Source of the DNA: Loripinus fragilis
Taxonomy: Eukaryota; Mollusca; Bivalvia; Lucinida; Lucinidae
DNA: 64,000 bases
NCBI GenBank assembly: GCA_964019695.1
Contig: OZ026522.1
Coordinates: 59,234,811-59,298,810, forward strand
Direction: 5' to 3'
A program made the position numbers and the translations under genes. Below are positions 35,301 through 49,200 of the stretch, piece after piece (the stretch's first letter is position 1; the number at the start of each line of letters is the position of its first letter). The notes beneath the pieces are model-generated. The model made no database searches and was not told where the DNA came from. It saw only the letters and a program-made list of their open reading frames with translations.

Positions 35301-38300
35301 GATAAAAGCATATAGTCCTTGAATGCGTTGGCATGATCACAAGAATGACCATATAAGCCCAAGTATACTCATTAATGCCTCTAAGTATACTTGCACTCGC
35401 AGAAAGTCGCGTTTCAGGGATGATAAAATGAAACCTCTTTTCCATTAATAAAATACAAAAACAATTGACATAGAAATACAACTATCAACATGCATTATCT
35501 GCTGCGGTTGCAGCGTGTTTTTAAGTGATGTTTTTTTTTACATTTCACTGAAATAGATTTGTTTACACAAATGTTGTCAAATGTGTTCTAGCCCATGATG
35601 TGGAGACAATAGTTGAACCAACCTATAAGATACTGGTGCTTATCGCATATATCTCTAATATGCATGTACAATGATCTAGTGAAACTAAAGGTCTAATTTT
35701 TAATCGAGCACTCATATACTTGACTTTGTATGTATGCGCAGTGAAATATCTGGTGAGTCTGAGGTTCGACAGATTCGATTGGGTCTACCCTGCTGGTTTT
35801 AGTACCAAATATTACACTGGCTTACTTTTTCTTTATTAACCACCAACGACATAGGTTATATAATAAGAAATGACTGATATAAATGTGCAGTTTTCCAGGC
35901 AACATTCTTATATCGGACATTATGACAAGGATACTGAAAGCAGTTAATTCAGTCCAAAAAGCCCAAAGAAGAAGTAGTCATTTACAGTCCCCATAGTGTG
36001 TACTAGTGCATGTATGATGGTCTGGAAGCGGTTTTATGATTAGTAAATAATACCCTTATTTTATAATGATTAGAGAATAAAGAGCAAAACATTTATGACT
36101 AGAGAATAATGATGTCCTAAAAATAAAGAAACATTCTATTTTGTAATGAATAGCAGAAACAAATAAGGAATACTGAATAATAAAGTTAAACGATTAAAAA
36201 ATGAACCAAATGCAAGTACAAAAATAAAATAATAAAATATAATTAAAGTATCAAAATTTTTAAGAAATGGTCTTCTTTAAAATGAATAAGCAAAATCTTT
36301 AATGAGAGTGAATACTGTGCTAAACTTTTAATGATAAGTGAATACCAGAACCCCCATCCAGACCCTCATGTATGCAAACAACATCCCTGCAAGCACATTT
36401 TATCATAGACTGGCAAATTTTTATCCAACCAAACGCTGCGTTACAAAAGCAAGTGCAATACCAGAACCCCCATCCAGACCCTCGTGTATACAGACAAAAT
36501 CCCTGCAAGCAAACTTTATTTTAGGTTGGCAAATCTAAAATCGGTGACACAAAAAATAGACTTGACCCTTGCTTTCTTACAGTGCCACTAAAACCAAGGA
36601 AAATATGGTGACAGTTTCAAAAGTACCAAAACCAGCTAGAATGTCTATAAAGTATTATGTGTTTTACCCTCTGTTGTGTTGGATTGAACCTCCATCTCTC
36701 AAAATGTACCAGCAACTTTAAAGAGAGACATTGTTATAACATGACTTTAGTTAAGAGTGCTTAACAAAAATTTAAATTTCTTATTTCTCAACCAAAGCAT
36801 ATGTTGTAGGTAGTCAAAAGAACCGTCTCAGTAAGACGGTTCTTTCGAGCACCCAAAACATATGTTCAAACCGATGGGTAAGAAAGTATATACATGTTTA
36901 CACTGAATTTTTTTGTTTGATATAAGATGGGTAATAATTATGGATAAAAGTGGAAGTCTTTGAGTTCTAATAACCAGTAACTTTCCAAGTGTGGTCGATT
37001 ATTCACAGAGTTTTTACTTCGAATCAGTTTATATACTTGGAAAGGCGATAAATCCCCATATTTTAAGAATGAGGGGATAATTTCATATAGACGAAGAAGA
37101 AAAAATGCAAACCCTACCTCAGTTTTCGAATCCTTGATTATCAATAGTGCTTCGTCTGTATACAAACATCAACTAAATAGTGGTTATTTTGTTACTTCCT
37201 GACAACCCATATGTTTTCAATTTTACAGGTAGTACGTCTCCCTGCCCTTCACTATAGTGTAGATTTTATTTTCTTGTCCTTTGGGATCATGGGTTTCATT
37301 GTGGAACTTTGAAACTATTAGAGGATCACTGATGAACCCTTAATGGCAAAAACTAGCTAGTCTGGCCCAGGAAATATGCACTCTAGTTTCAGTTCTTTGG
37401 TGCAGTCTTTGCTTCCAAAGGATACCCTTTTAAGAACATATTACAAAAGGAAACAGTTAATAAAGGTTTAAGTACCGGCCAAAAACGTATACTCTGTTGT
37501 TTATCAACAAAAACTGATAAAAACATTACAATTGACTTGAAGCACTTTTTAATATTGCTTCTATACATGCATGAGTATTAGGAGTGAAAAAATCAGCCTG
37601 GAACCTTTTTCCAAGTTTTTTGTCTGAAATATGTTAGATTTTCGCCATGAATGATTTCTCTTGGTTTAATACGCTGAAAGAAAGAATATAAACAGTTCAT
37701 TTTACAACCTAAAGTGGTTGAGTATTTCACTCACTATGAATTTTAGTCACTGAAAACTGTTTATACTGTAACATAAAAGAAATGCCGAAATAACCACATA
37801 ATAATGGATAACAAATCCCGTAAAAAGTGAGCAACATCTGCAGTTTGAGTGCTAAAATGTATACAAAGGTTGAAGACTCCCGCATTTCTCTGATGCTTGT
37901 GCCCTAAAAAGGATGTTAAATTTTCATAGTTGTGATCTCAAGAAGCTCTAGCGATAAAACGTATATTTTCCCTAGTTGACATGATTACAAATTCTAAATT
38001 TTCAAATAGCCCTAATGATTTCAAAATTCGTCTCTTTGGATAGAATAATATGTATAGTTAGCATCAAAATTCGTTTCAAAGCGATTCATCATTTACAAAG
38101 CCTTGAAAACTTGCGCTTTCTACTCCCACCCCTCATTTTACGTCTTTATACTGGGTGTCGTTTAGACCAGAATTTTAGTAAGTCCATTATAGGTTTTTCA
38201 AAAAGTAAAAGTACTAAATTATTAGGGATATAAATGCCGTTCGTTTCCAAAACTTTGCAGTATTCTTCCTACGCATGCGTACGAAATATACTTAAAATTG

Positions 38301-40218
38301 TGATGTTTGTCATTGAAAAGATGAAACGGGTGTCTTTCAGGGTTTTTTTAGATGTTTTCCTTGCCTAGACCCAAGATGCCTTTTGGACAATTGAACGTCA
38401 TTATATAGATATACAACATGTGTAAAGGGCTTCTTGGGTCTAGGGGGAAGGGGTTGTATAAGCAAAAGAAGACATCAATCATCTGACAAAAATAGACCAC
38501 ATTGCAAGATGGTAGTTTTTATTGTACACCAACTGTATAAATATATATGATTTACTCTATTTAAAAAAAAATATCGTGATATCAATGTAAGACGATTGTT
38601 TACCTTAGTTTAACGGTCTATTTTCCACACATGTTACTGAATAGCGAGCACAGTTGATGATCAAAATAAATTCTCATTCAAAACGAAGTAGATATATAAC
38701 ATGCATTTAGGAAACCCCGTTTTAAATATACGAACTAGCGGGCAAGGGTACATAGACGGCTCGTCTATATGTATTTGTTGAGTGTACCTAGTGTCTCCAG
38801 TCGATATTTCAACAAAATAAAACGCACGTCTTATTTAGGGAAATAGCCCGCCTTATCGCTAGAAATTCTTTATTGTTTGTGTTGAATGTGTTCCTTACCT
38901 GTAAAGTTGACTTCTTGTACCTAGTTCCCCGTCTCCTCCGGTAGCCATCTGAGTTAACAGAAGTATTTGAAACACCTGTCACTACGCTGGCTGTGGAAAG
39001 TGATGGTAGCTTCATGGCATCATACGTATACGAACGGCTGAACGAACCACCTGGGAAACTGGCAGCCTGGTATTTCTGAAATAAGGTGTTGGACAGATTG
39101 TATGAGTAGTTGATTATTGGAGGATTCCCAACCAATCCTGTAGTAAAAGTGAGTGGGGGGGAGAGAAAATAAACACCTACAATCGCCTGTATTTCAGTGA
39201 GACACAAGTAGTCCCAGTAAGCACATTAAAGCGGGCCGATGGTGGCCCACGAGCGAAACATCATTCTATGACCTCAGAATTTAAGACAATTGGAAACATA
39301 CTCTTTGGAAACTTTGTGAATAGGGGGACAAATGATATAAGGAGTATGTATGACAGAAATGTAAACTTCTAAAACAACGTGACATAATGATCGTCTAATG
39401 GATTACAAAAATAATTATTTAATTAAGAAGACGCGTTGCTATTTTTCAAGGTTATAGGTGACGCGTGATCATATCATTTTTCTACCAAAAGAAAAATAAT
39501 ATATGCTTATTTATGCTGGCTGATCAAGGGCGTCAAAGTGACATTTTATTACCTCCAGAATTTAAGAAACTTTGTGAATATGGGGACAAATGATATAAGG
39601 AGTATTTATGACTAACTGGATTGCAGCATAGTCACTTAAGAATACTTATAGGCTTGATATCTCAAATTTAATCAGTTTAACCATTTTGTGCAGATGTTTT
39701 TACATCTTAACTGTTATTTTAATTTCATTTTGTTTTTTCACTAATATAACTATTGTTGCGGCGAATAAATGTACGCATGCACAATTATTTATTATTTATA
39801 TAATGGTGAAAAATAGGGTCGCTTCACTAGAAAAAACACAGGGATGTTTGTTAAGAGTAAATCCGTACAACGACGAACAGTGTATAGCCATATGAGCTGC
39901 CATGCTTTGGGACGCAGCATATCTCTCTTTATCAGTTACCTCTCATACTTACTTCAATGTCGCACGTTGCCTGATAAACGTCATGTGCCTTTATCAGGTC
40001 ATGATGACGTTCCACTTTTTGAATGACGTCGCCAATGACACTGAATCGACACATAAATCTATAATTACATTATAATCGCTAGTTTGAACAGTGAATAGGC
40101 GCGTCGATCTTTTGATACCAAGTTTACCAGGCAGTTCGGCTTAGAGAATGTGTGTTGAATCGCTCGGCAAGCTTTGCGGTGTCAACAAGCGTTCTCAAAG
40201 CATTGCCTGGTAAACTAT

Positions 40219-40287
<69 letters not shown>

Positions 40288-43200
40288 AAATATACAAGCT
40301 AGAATCTTGAAAGATACATTGGAAGTAGCAATGGTTATATTACTGTCTAGGTAGAGAACAATGATGACGTTGATCAGACTGTGCAGTAGCACAGGAGATG
40401 CCCGGCGTAGATTATAGGTGAATAGAAACGTTTTAAAACTATGTCCATGCTTTTTCTTTTATGATCGTCTGCTGATTTTGTTTTCATAATTAACGTTTTC
40501 AAAAAATTATTTCATGAATACCACCAGAGTGTCAAAGAGTTTGGATCCAGATCTGTCCCGACATTTTGCCAGACCTGATCAGGGCCCAAACTCTTTGCAA
40601 AGGATATAAGCAGGCGACACTTAAGCAATGTCAATGAAGAAATGTAAACTTCTAAAACAACGCGCGCGACATAATGATCGTCTAATGGATTGTGGTATCG
40701 AGTAACAATAATAATTATTTAATTAATAAGACATAATGTTACTTTTCAAGGTTATAGACACTCGCGTGTTGTTGACGCGTGATCATATCTTTTTCTACCA
40801 TAAGAACAATATACATTCTTCGGTACAATTCTAGTTTATCCTTAAAACATAATTTTGGTGCAAAAATGATTCTATTTAGCGGTTAGTTCTTAAACTGGCT
40901 CTAAATGTACTGTTACATGTTAATTGAGGCCCCCCGGGGGGGGGGGGGGGGGTCTGTGCTCCCTAGATCCCTGAAAATATTGCATTGATCTCCCCGTCTC
41001 CCTGCAAATAATGTCCTCGTCTCCCTGAAAGTATTTACCTTGGCTCCCCAAATCCCTAAAATTAGTTCCTCTCCTCCTTAAATCCCCAAAAATATAAGCA
41101 AATTCTCCCTAAAATGTATTTATCTTTCTGTAGAATTAAAATTACATACTTAAAAACTATGAAGCTATATAAGAGCGAATGCTTTAATGATCACTTAATA
41201 TTTTGTCTTATACATGTAAAGACAGGTCTTTGGCAAGGAATTCATGACATATAAAAGCCATGGAATGCATGACATATAATTAATTTCAATGAAATGCATT
41301 ATATATATCTCAAAGCATGAGGCCATTCTTAAAATGTTGTTGCTGCACCTGGTAGAGTAGGCTTGGAGGTTAAGAGACATACCATTCGTTTTTCTTTTTG
41401 GGAACAGGGGCTGATTTTTACCAACAGCTTAAACTATATTTTTCTAGACACTTAACTATAAAAAGTATTTTCTACATTTGCTTTATTAGTGTCCATATGC
41501 TTGTTTAACTTCAGTTAAATCAAGTAAGTATATCTGATAAGCATTCTTCAAATATCCTTTAAAAAGGGCTAATTACCTAAAAAGATAATAAGAGAGGAGG
41601 TGTGTAGGTAGTCCCGTATCAATGTGTAGTCACACTGTTGCTAGGGGGGTCGGGGGCATGCTCCCCCGGAAAATTTTGACAAAAATGGTATGATCTGGGG
41701 CGTCCCAAAGTATGTTATCACCAACCTAAAAAGCAAAAAATTTTAGAGAAATAAACAAGAAAACTGAATTGCTATATTTCTCTCTTAGATCAATCTTGAT
41801 GAGCATGTTAGTATGAAATAAATCATTTAGAATTTACAAGGGAGGTCTGGCTAGCCCCCCAGAAGCAGAAGAAATTTTTAAAAAAAATCGAACAAAATGG
41901 AGGCTTTTCCATATTTTTTTGCTTTTTGGCAAGGCTCCTTAAATCCCCAAAATTATGAGCTTGCTCCCTAGCTCCCCTTAAATAATTACCAGTGCTCCCC
42001 AGCTCCCTGAAAATAAATGGCCATTCTCCCAAGATCCCCAAAACCCCTGGGGCCCCGTTAATGGAGCTCTTTTCCGAATGTACTATTGCCACTTAGGACC
42101 CCTTTGTTTAAGGGAGTTCTTTTATTTTCCTTTTATGGTCCAGGGCCCCAAAATTACAATGCCTCCTTAAAGTTAGGGAAGACCTTAGTTAAGTACTGAA
42201 AGAGCTACGTGCATTAAGGTAGTGCGGGACCCATGTCAAAAGATAACCTTACTTTTACTTAAAAGTAAGAGTTATCGTTCCTGAATCTTGTTTTTAAAAG
42301 AGAATACTTATTTGCAAGACGGTAGATATTATTCTCCCCTGACAACTCTTGATGCTTGAAACGTAATTCTGTAAGTATTTTGCTTTCACAAAGAGAAGGA
42401 ATGCAAGTATTAGCTTTTAAAAACATCACCCAGAGTATGAAGTCATTCAGTATTTTGATGGTTAAAGCTGCATAGTCTGTAACTTTTGATCTTCTAATTT
42501 TAAACATAATGTTTTTATTTTTCAAGAACACAGTAAAATACTCAAATTCAGGTAAACATTTTACCATTTTCGTAAATCTTAACAAGTTATCACTATCAAA
42601 ACAACTGCGTTTATGTTAAAATCCAACGGTCTAAGAATTATTGGAGGGATGCAAATAATTACCAACAAGAGAAAAAAACACGTATTTGATAAGATAATTC
42701 ACTTTTCCATGCAGTTTTCAGCTGTACTGAACATTTTTATTGTGAATACATAGCTTAATTCTACTTTTACAAATGATTGAAAAAGAAAAGAAAATTTTTC
42801 GAAAAATGTTCATAGTTACAGAGTATGCAGCTTTAAAAGTTGCGGACCGTATAAATATACATACTATATACATGTCTCGGTTGCTATTTCTGCATGCTGC
42901 CACTAACCTAAGACCCACTCCCACCCCAAAAAGGGGGGGGGGGGTGTAGACGTGCACATGCCTTGTATGTGACATTCTCATGTTTTAGGTCCCATGGAGG
43001 TACATGGTCACTAATGTTTTATGGAGAAATGACGTAACTATTTCAATTACCTTATCACACCGGATGGGCAGCAATTAAAACAGTCTAAACAATCGATGAA
43101 TGCTGATAACAAATTGCTAGAAACAGTGTTTGTGATTGCCATTTGTCGCCTATCGGACTACAAACAACAATCCAAAATTCTGTTACTTACAATATTTAAC

Positions 43201-46200
43201 TACGTTCGTCGATAGCATTAACGTTTTCGATTGCCGCCTATCTAGTGTGTTTTTGATATACTGAAGACGTAACCAAAACAATCTGATACAAGGGCTAGGA
43301 GTTATTTCATGTTTCTGTTGAAAAAATTATTTTGTTTCGTTGCATGTTTCATGATGATAAAATGGACATTTCTGCATACATTTTAATAACATTAATTGGA
43401 ACTGCATGTGCCTGAAAGGAAGATATATGACAATATAACATTCTTTTCTGTATATTAACGGTTGGCAAGCATGGTACAGATGCGCGGATCCGGGAATTTT
43501 CATCAGGGGGGAAGGGTCCAGGTCAGTCCGACAAAAAAGCTCTGACAACGATTTTTTTAGTCCTCAGCTTATTTTATAGAAGTCAAATGGTCAATTTCAA
43601 AGAAATCTATCGTTTTTCAAGGCTCCAGATGGGGTCCAATTTTTTCCAGGGGGGTCCAACTTTTTCCAGGGGGTGTCCAATCGCTTATTTCCTATAGAAA
43701 CCCATTTAATTTGTGATTTTCCAGAGGGGGTCCGGACCCCTGCCCCCCCCCCCTCTGGATCCGCACTTGGTGCAGCCCTCACAGCTTCATGGTTAAGGCT
43801 ACAATAAATTATCTCATTTGGGCTTGGCAAACGTTAATAGACAGAAGAATGTATCATCCTTTTATTGTTATATACCTTATAATAAGTGTTTACTAAAGAA
43901 ACTTGAGGTGTTTTCAATCGCTGACAATTGTACATTTTATTTAATAATGTGTCATATTTTGGTTGATCGTTGACCAATCACTGACCGCGGGCTTTATTTC
44001 CGATAAAACATGACTGCAGAGGGCTTAGTTGCCATTTCAACCTGGTCACGGATATCCTCTGCGAGTTAAGATACTGTGGCTTATGCTTTATTGAGAAATG
44101 ACCAAAATATTCAATTATCATAAGATACGCTACTTTATTACATCGGATAGGCGACAATCGAGAAGGCTCTGAACAATCGATAATCGCTAGAATTTACCAT
44201 TTGTCGCCAGTCAGGCAAACAAACTGCAATCCAAAAAGTCTGTTTCTGACGGTATTTGATCTACGTTCGTCGATAGCATCAACGTTTTCGATTGCAACCT
44301 ATCCGGTATGTGTATTGATACAATGAATACGTAACCAAAACAATCTGAAACAAGAGCTAGGAGTTATCTACATTTTTCAGTCATGTTTCTGTTGAAAAAA
44401 AGTTTGTTTCCACACCGGATAGTGAGCAATCGGAAACACTCTTAACCATTGACGAACGCGGATCAAAACTCGCTAGAAACAGTGTTTTGATTGCAAAGTG
44501 TCGCTTGTTCGATGAGTGATAGTAATAAAAAAAACTATGATTCTAACTATTTTTGGTCTATAATCGTCAATAGTATTGATGTTTTCGATTGCGCCTATAA
44601 GGTGTGGTTTTGTTGTATGCCTCACGATATTACAGTGGACATTTTTTTGGAAATGCTTTTGCTTGAAAGGAAAGTATTCTAGAACTTTTTGGATACTGTA
44701 AAGGCGGCACCTCATGACTGCCTTATTAGTCTACTTTAGACATAGGTAAAATCTGAAAATGAGGCGTTATAACTACATTCGAAAGTGTTTGTTTATTGTT
44801 TAACATTAGTATAGAGGCAAACAGTGTGGACCCAGATCAGACTGCTCTAGATCTACACTGTTTGTTTAAGAGGCTTCATAATATTTCAATAGACGATAAA
44901 AACATACGATTGTGTTGTAATATACGCTTTAAGAGTTAATAAATGTGGGTTCAGTGCATTAACGGACAGGACTTTCATGAAATGCACGCAGACCTGCGCG
45001 GCTCAAGCAACTTTTAAACGCTTAACCAATGGATAGAACCTGGTTTCCATTCTTGAGCAGTTGAAATAACCGAACCACGCCCAGATATGAAAAATAAAGT
45101 TGCCACCTTTACAGTACCCAAAAAGTCCTATAATATATAACAATGACAATATAACATTCCTTTCTGTATATTAACGTTTGTCAAGCCCTTGTGCGATAAT
45201 GTGTTGCAGGCCTCACGGCTGTGTGGTTCTGGTTGCAACACATCACATTCAGGCTTGCCAAACATTAATACAAGGAAAAGAATGTTTTATCCTCTTATTG
45301 CATATTTTTAAGTTTATTCTTTAAATGACATTTAGATCTATGCATCAGGAATAAAGCTATAATTTTTAGCTTTTATCTACATATATCCTACGTGTAAGAA
45401 AGCATCAAAGTATCAAGACATGCTATAGCCATGCTTTTATGAGAATCATAATGTAATGTGCTGGGTCACATATGCTAGGTCAAAATCTTTTTTGTCATTT
45501 TCTACGCCCATTTTTCAGTGCTTAATCAATAATAGCTATGTCTCCGCCCAGTGATATACATAGGGCGTAGACAAACAAAAAAATTGGTTGAAAGGGGAGA
45601 CAACACTTATTATAGTCTTTATTTTTTTAAGGATTTTTCAGAAAAGTCACTAAAACAAAAAAAAACGAGCACGGTGACACATATTTTTTATTCAGTCATT
45701 AGATTCTTCATGAAAATACCTTTGTAAAAATATGTTTTTTGTTGTTCCAGTTACATTCTCTAATATGTTTATTTTGAATAGTAATGTTTTTTGGCATTTA
45801 TTCGTTTGACTTAATTAGGATTTTGCTTAATAAATTGTGTAAATACATGTTATTTCACTATTTTTTGTTTTTATTTATATCTCTTGTGTGAGTAGTATTT
45901 GTTCTGAAAAAAAAAACTGTATTGCGTTTCTTGTTAATTTGTTAACAAAATCTGTGTTTGTTTATTTCAAAAACCTGCGATTTTGCAGTTTTTGACATCA
46001 AATAACTTTTTAAAAAGAACGGTGAGGTATTGTTTTTTGTCTTAGATTATACGTATAAGTCTATATTATAATATATTAAAAGATAAAACACTTTTGGACA
46101 TATGCCGGTGAGTCTGGTACTACCTTAAGGGGCTTTTTTGCACCCCCCCCCCCCTTTGAGGCTAAAATATATAATTTGATTTTCACCTATTTGTTCTAAT

Positions 46201-49200
46201 TAGTTTATTAGAACAGTAACCAAAGTGTAAAAATTTCAAATTACCTTCACTTTTACCGTTGCTATGGTAACCAAAATGGCCGCCAAAAAGGCGGAAAAAG
46301 GGAAATTGACCATTTTGGAGCAAAATTGAGAGGTTTAACAGAGGAATTAACATAGAGCTCAAGGAAATACCAAAAAGATATTTTTAAAAGAAGATGAGAA
46401 TTACAACGACACACAACATATTAAAAGGATTTTTTGGTATTGTGCTGATATCTAATTCTTAAAAATTCGGTCTCCAAAACCTTAAGTTTGGTCCAAAATT
46501 GCAATTTCACTGTTTTGAGCTTTTTTGTCGGCAATTTTTGTTACCATAGCAACGGTAAAATTTAAATAAATGCCAAAATTTTCACTTCAGTTATTCTTGT
46601 AATAAATCAATCATAAGAAATTGGTGAAAAGCAATTTTCAGTTTTGGTTCTAGAGGGGGCCAAATTAGCCCCTTAATGCACGTACCCTTTTTAACATGGT
46701 AGTAATTGCCAGGATAACTGCAGTACGCATGGTGCCATACGTACTTATTTAATTAAGAAGACACATACTTACTTTTCAATGTTATCACACTTGTAAATGT
46801 AAAACACCGGATGTTACTACAACGAACTGGTGCAGGCTCAAATCCGTACCGGAGTTGACGTAAAATGTCAAAAAAGATTAAGAATACCCATACCTGTTGA
46901 CTTTATGATATCTTTATAAGCTTGCGTTTATTTCATTCTATAATTTTATTTATAAAAAAATCAATACTTAACTTAAGTCATCCTTAACTTTAAGGAGGCA
47001 TTGTAATTTTGGCTCAAGCCTGTAACTGTTATTCATACGAATGGAATGCCCCTATTCCACACAAACCACGAGTCCCACAATTCGCCAAGAATAAAAAGGA
47101 ATTCGTGACTATTCTTCACATCCCGTGTGATTTTTTCTCAAGATACGTATGATTTAAGGCATACCCGTGCTTCCAGGGCATCGGTTCCAAAATGAATGTG
47201 TCTCGCAGACCAGCTGTAGTATTGACCATACAATTTGAGCCAGTGCATGAGATTTCCATCAATGTGGCATTTTGGCATGTGTAGACTCAGATGATCCTCT
47301 GCAGCATCCTTTTAAGCTTAGACACTTCAAATGGTGTTTAATCAGTAGCATTACAATCATAGTATACTCAAGCGACTAGCAAAGGCTCTGATCAGACTGC
47401 GCATATGCGCAGGCTGATCTGAGGCTTTGCTGGTCGCACATACCACATTGTTGTAAATCTCATGCACTGGCTCATTTAATTTTAAAAAACAGCTGGCTGC
47501 TTCGAAAAAGAAGGAGAAAAGGCCCTGATCTTCTTACTCATTGACTTGTAAAAAGATGCTAGACTAAGTTCGTCATTACCTCGGACCCAGTATACACCAG
47601 CTAGTTGGTGGTTGGTATTTTTCATTTTTATTCAAGTTTTTAAAGGATACTCTGTATGCAAACAGTCGGCATAGGCACAAAAAAGACGCTATGCTTTTGG
47701 GTTAAAGTGTCCAAAAATCTATAAAAATGGTAAAACCGCTGAGACTTTCAGTGATAATTTCTAAGCAATTAACATGATTATTAATATCTGAACAATAGTT
47801 TATACGTGATGGGCATATAACTAACCAACATAGGCCATACCTTATGATGATGATGTTTGTTTATAAATAAAGACGCATTATATTCTATATCGCATGCCAT
47901 CTTATCTCTTAAGGGCAAATTAACCGTATACAAAATGTCATAAGTAGTTGCCGAAAAAGGGGTGATATACTTTCTTCAACAAACGTATACAAAACTAAGA
48001 TTTGACTAAATTTGAAAATTGACATGGTGAACATGGTGGCAAGACTGCATTTTAGCTCAACACATACATGTAGGTAAAAGATGTGTGGATTCTATGCGAA
48101 TGTGCAGAATGTATCATATAAACTAATCTAAGTCCTATAAGAATAATTTACCTTTTTTCTCATATCAGGATCAAATATAGTAGTTTTATCTAAAATACTT
48201 TTCAACCTTTGTACATATATACTATTACCAAAAGTGACCAGATAAGGTTAAAACAATAACACCCACAATGTAATCATTATACAATCAAAGTAAATTAGGC
48301 AAAAATAAGAGAGCTAAAACTGTTAACTGATAGTGACAAAAAGGACACAAATGGAAAACTAGTGTCTTATCGCGCTAGTAAAACATGACAGATCAGTCAT
48401 ACGATTTTTACTTAATGTTCCTTTTGACATAATTCAGTCGTGACAGTGTGGCATTTTCATAAGTGTAGACTCAGACGAGCCTGTGCAGCCTCCTTTTAAG
48501 CTTAGAAACTCTTAATGATATTCCGTCAGTAGCATTCAAGCGACTTGCAAATGCTCCGATCAGCCTGTGCGTATGCGCAAGCTGATCCAAGGCTTTGCTG
48601 GTCGCAAACACCACATTGTTGGAAATCTCTTCACAGTTCATTATTATATAGTCCGAATTTGACCCCAGTATGAGCAAAGGTTAGAAGAGTCCACATTGAG
48701 GCTTGTATATGGGTTTTAGGGATACAGGATATTTGCCATTTTACTTCCAGGGATATAGGATACTTTCCATTTTGCTTCCAGGGGCTCAATATTTGGGTTA
48801 CTTCCAGGGATATTGAATGTTTTGGAAAATTGATTATGGGGATATTTGCCAGTTGATAAGGGATACTTGCCTGTTTACTTCAAGGGATATGGGATATTTG
48901 GTGACCCCCCCCCCCCCCCCTATAACATGCAGCCTCACATTGTAAGAACTCTGTTAAATGTATATCAGATGCGCGTTCAGCGAGCTTTTAACCCTTATTG
49001 CACTAATGGATCCTTCTTTCTGGTTCGGTATATTAAACTGGGGATAGTACATTGTGCATATGGAGGGGTCACAGGTTATAATTTCCAAATAAAATCTGTA
49101 TTTCTCACTCTGAACATCATTTTTGCCTAAGCAAACAGTGCAGACCCTGATGAAATGTCGCACTATGCGGCATTTCGTCTGGGTCTTCACTATTTGCCAA

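Larger units (their letters stand above)
39362..40820. repeat. Duplicated segment, 39362-39512 and 40635-40820
   Basis: Both contain 'gtaaacttctaaaacaacg', 'gacataatgatcgtctaatg', 'aataattatttaatta' and 'gacgcgtgatcatatc'. A fragment recurs at 46738-46790. Confidence 0.6.
43030..45320. repeat. Segmental duplication with different insertions
   Basis: 43030-43880 and 44110-45320 share, in order, 'ctacgttcgtcgatagcat', 'aacgttttcgattgc', 'cgtaaccaaaacaatctga', 'gacaatataacattc', 'ctgtatattaacg' and 'ggcttg.caaac.ttaata'. A third partial unit is at 44408-44625. The first copy contains F6 and the second contains A3. Confidence 0.7.
42145..47015. mobile_element. Possible 4.9-kb TIR-bounded element
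   Basis: 'ccccaaaattacaatgcctc' with 'cttaaagtta' at the left end matches the complement of 'gaggcattgtaattttggct' at the right, over about 50 nt. No transposase is visible. It may be a large old non-autonomous element, or two unrelated end fragments. Confidence 0.4.

Noticed and set aside
42259..42585. 108-codon - strand open frame
   Set aside because: It overlaps the family K element. The corresponding stretch in K2 and K3 is not a conserved frame.
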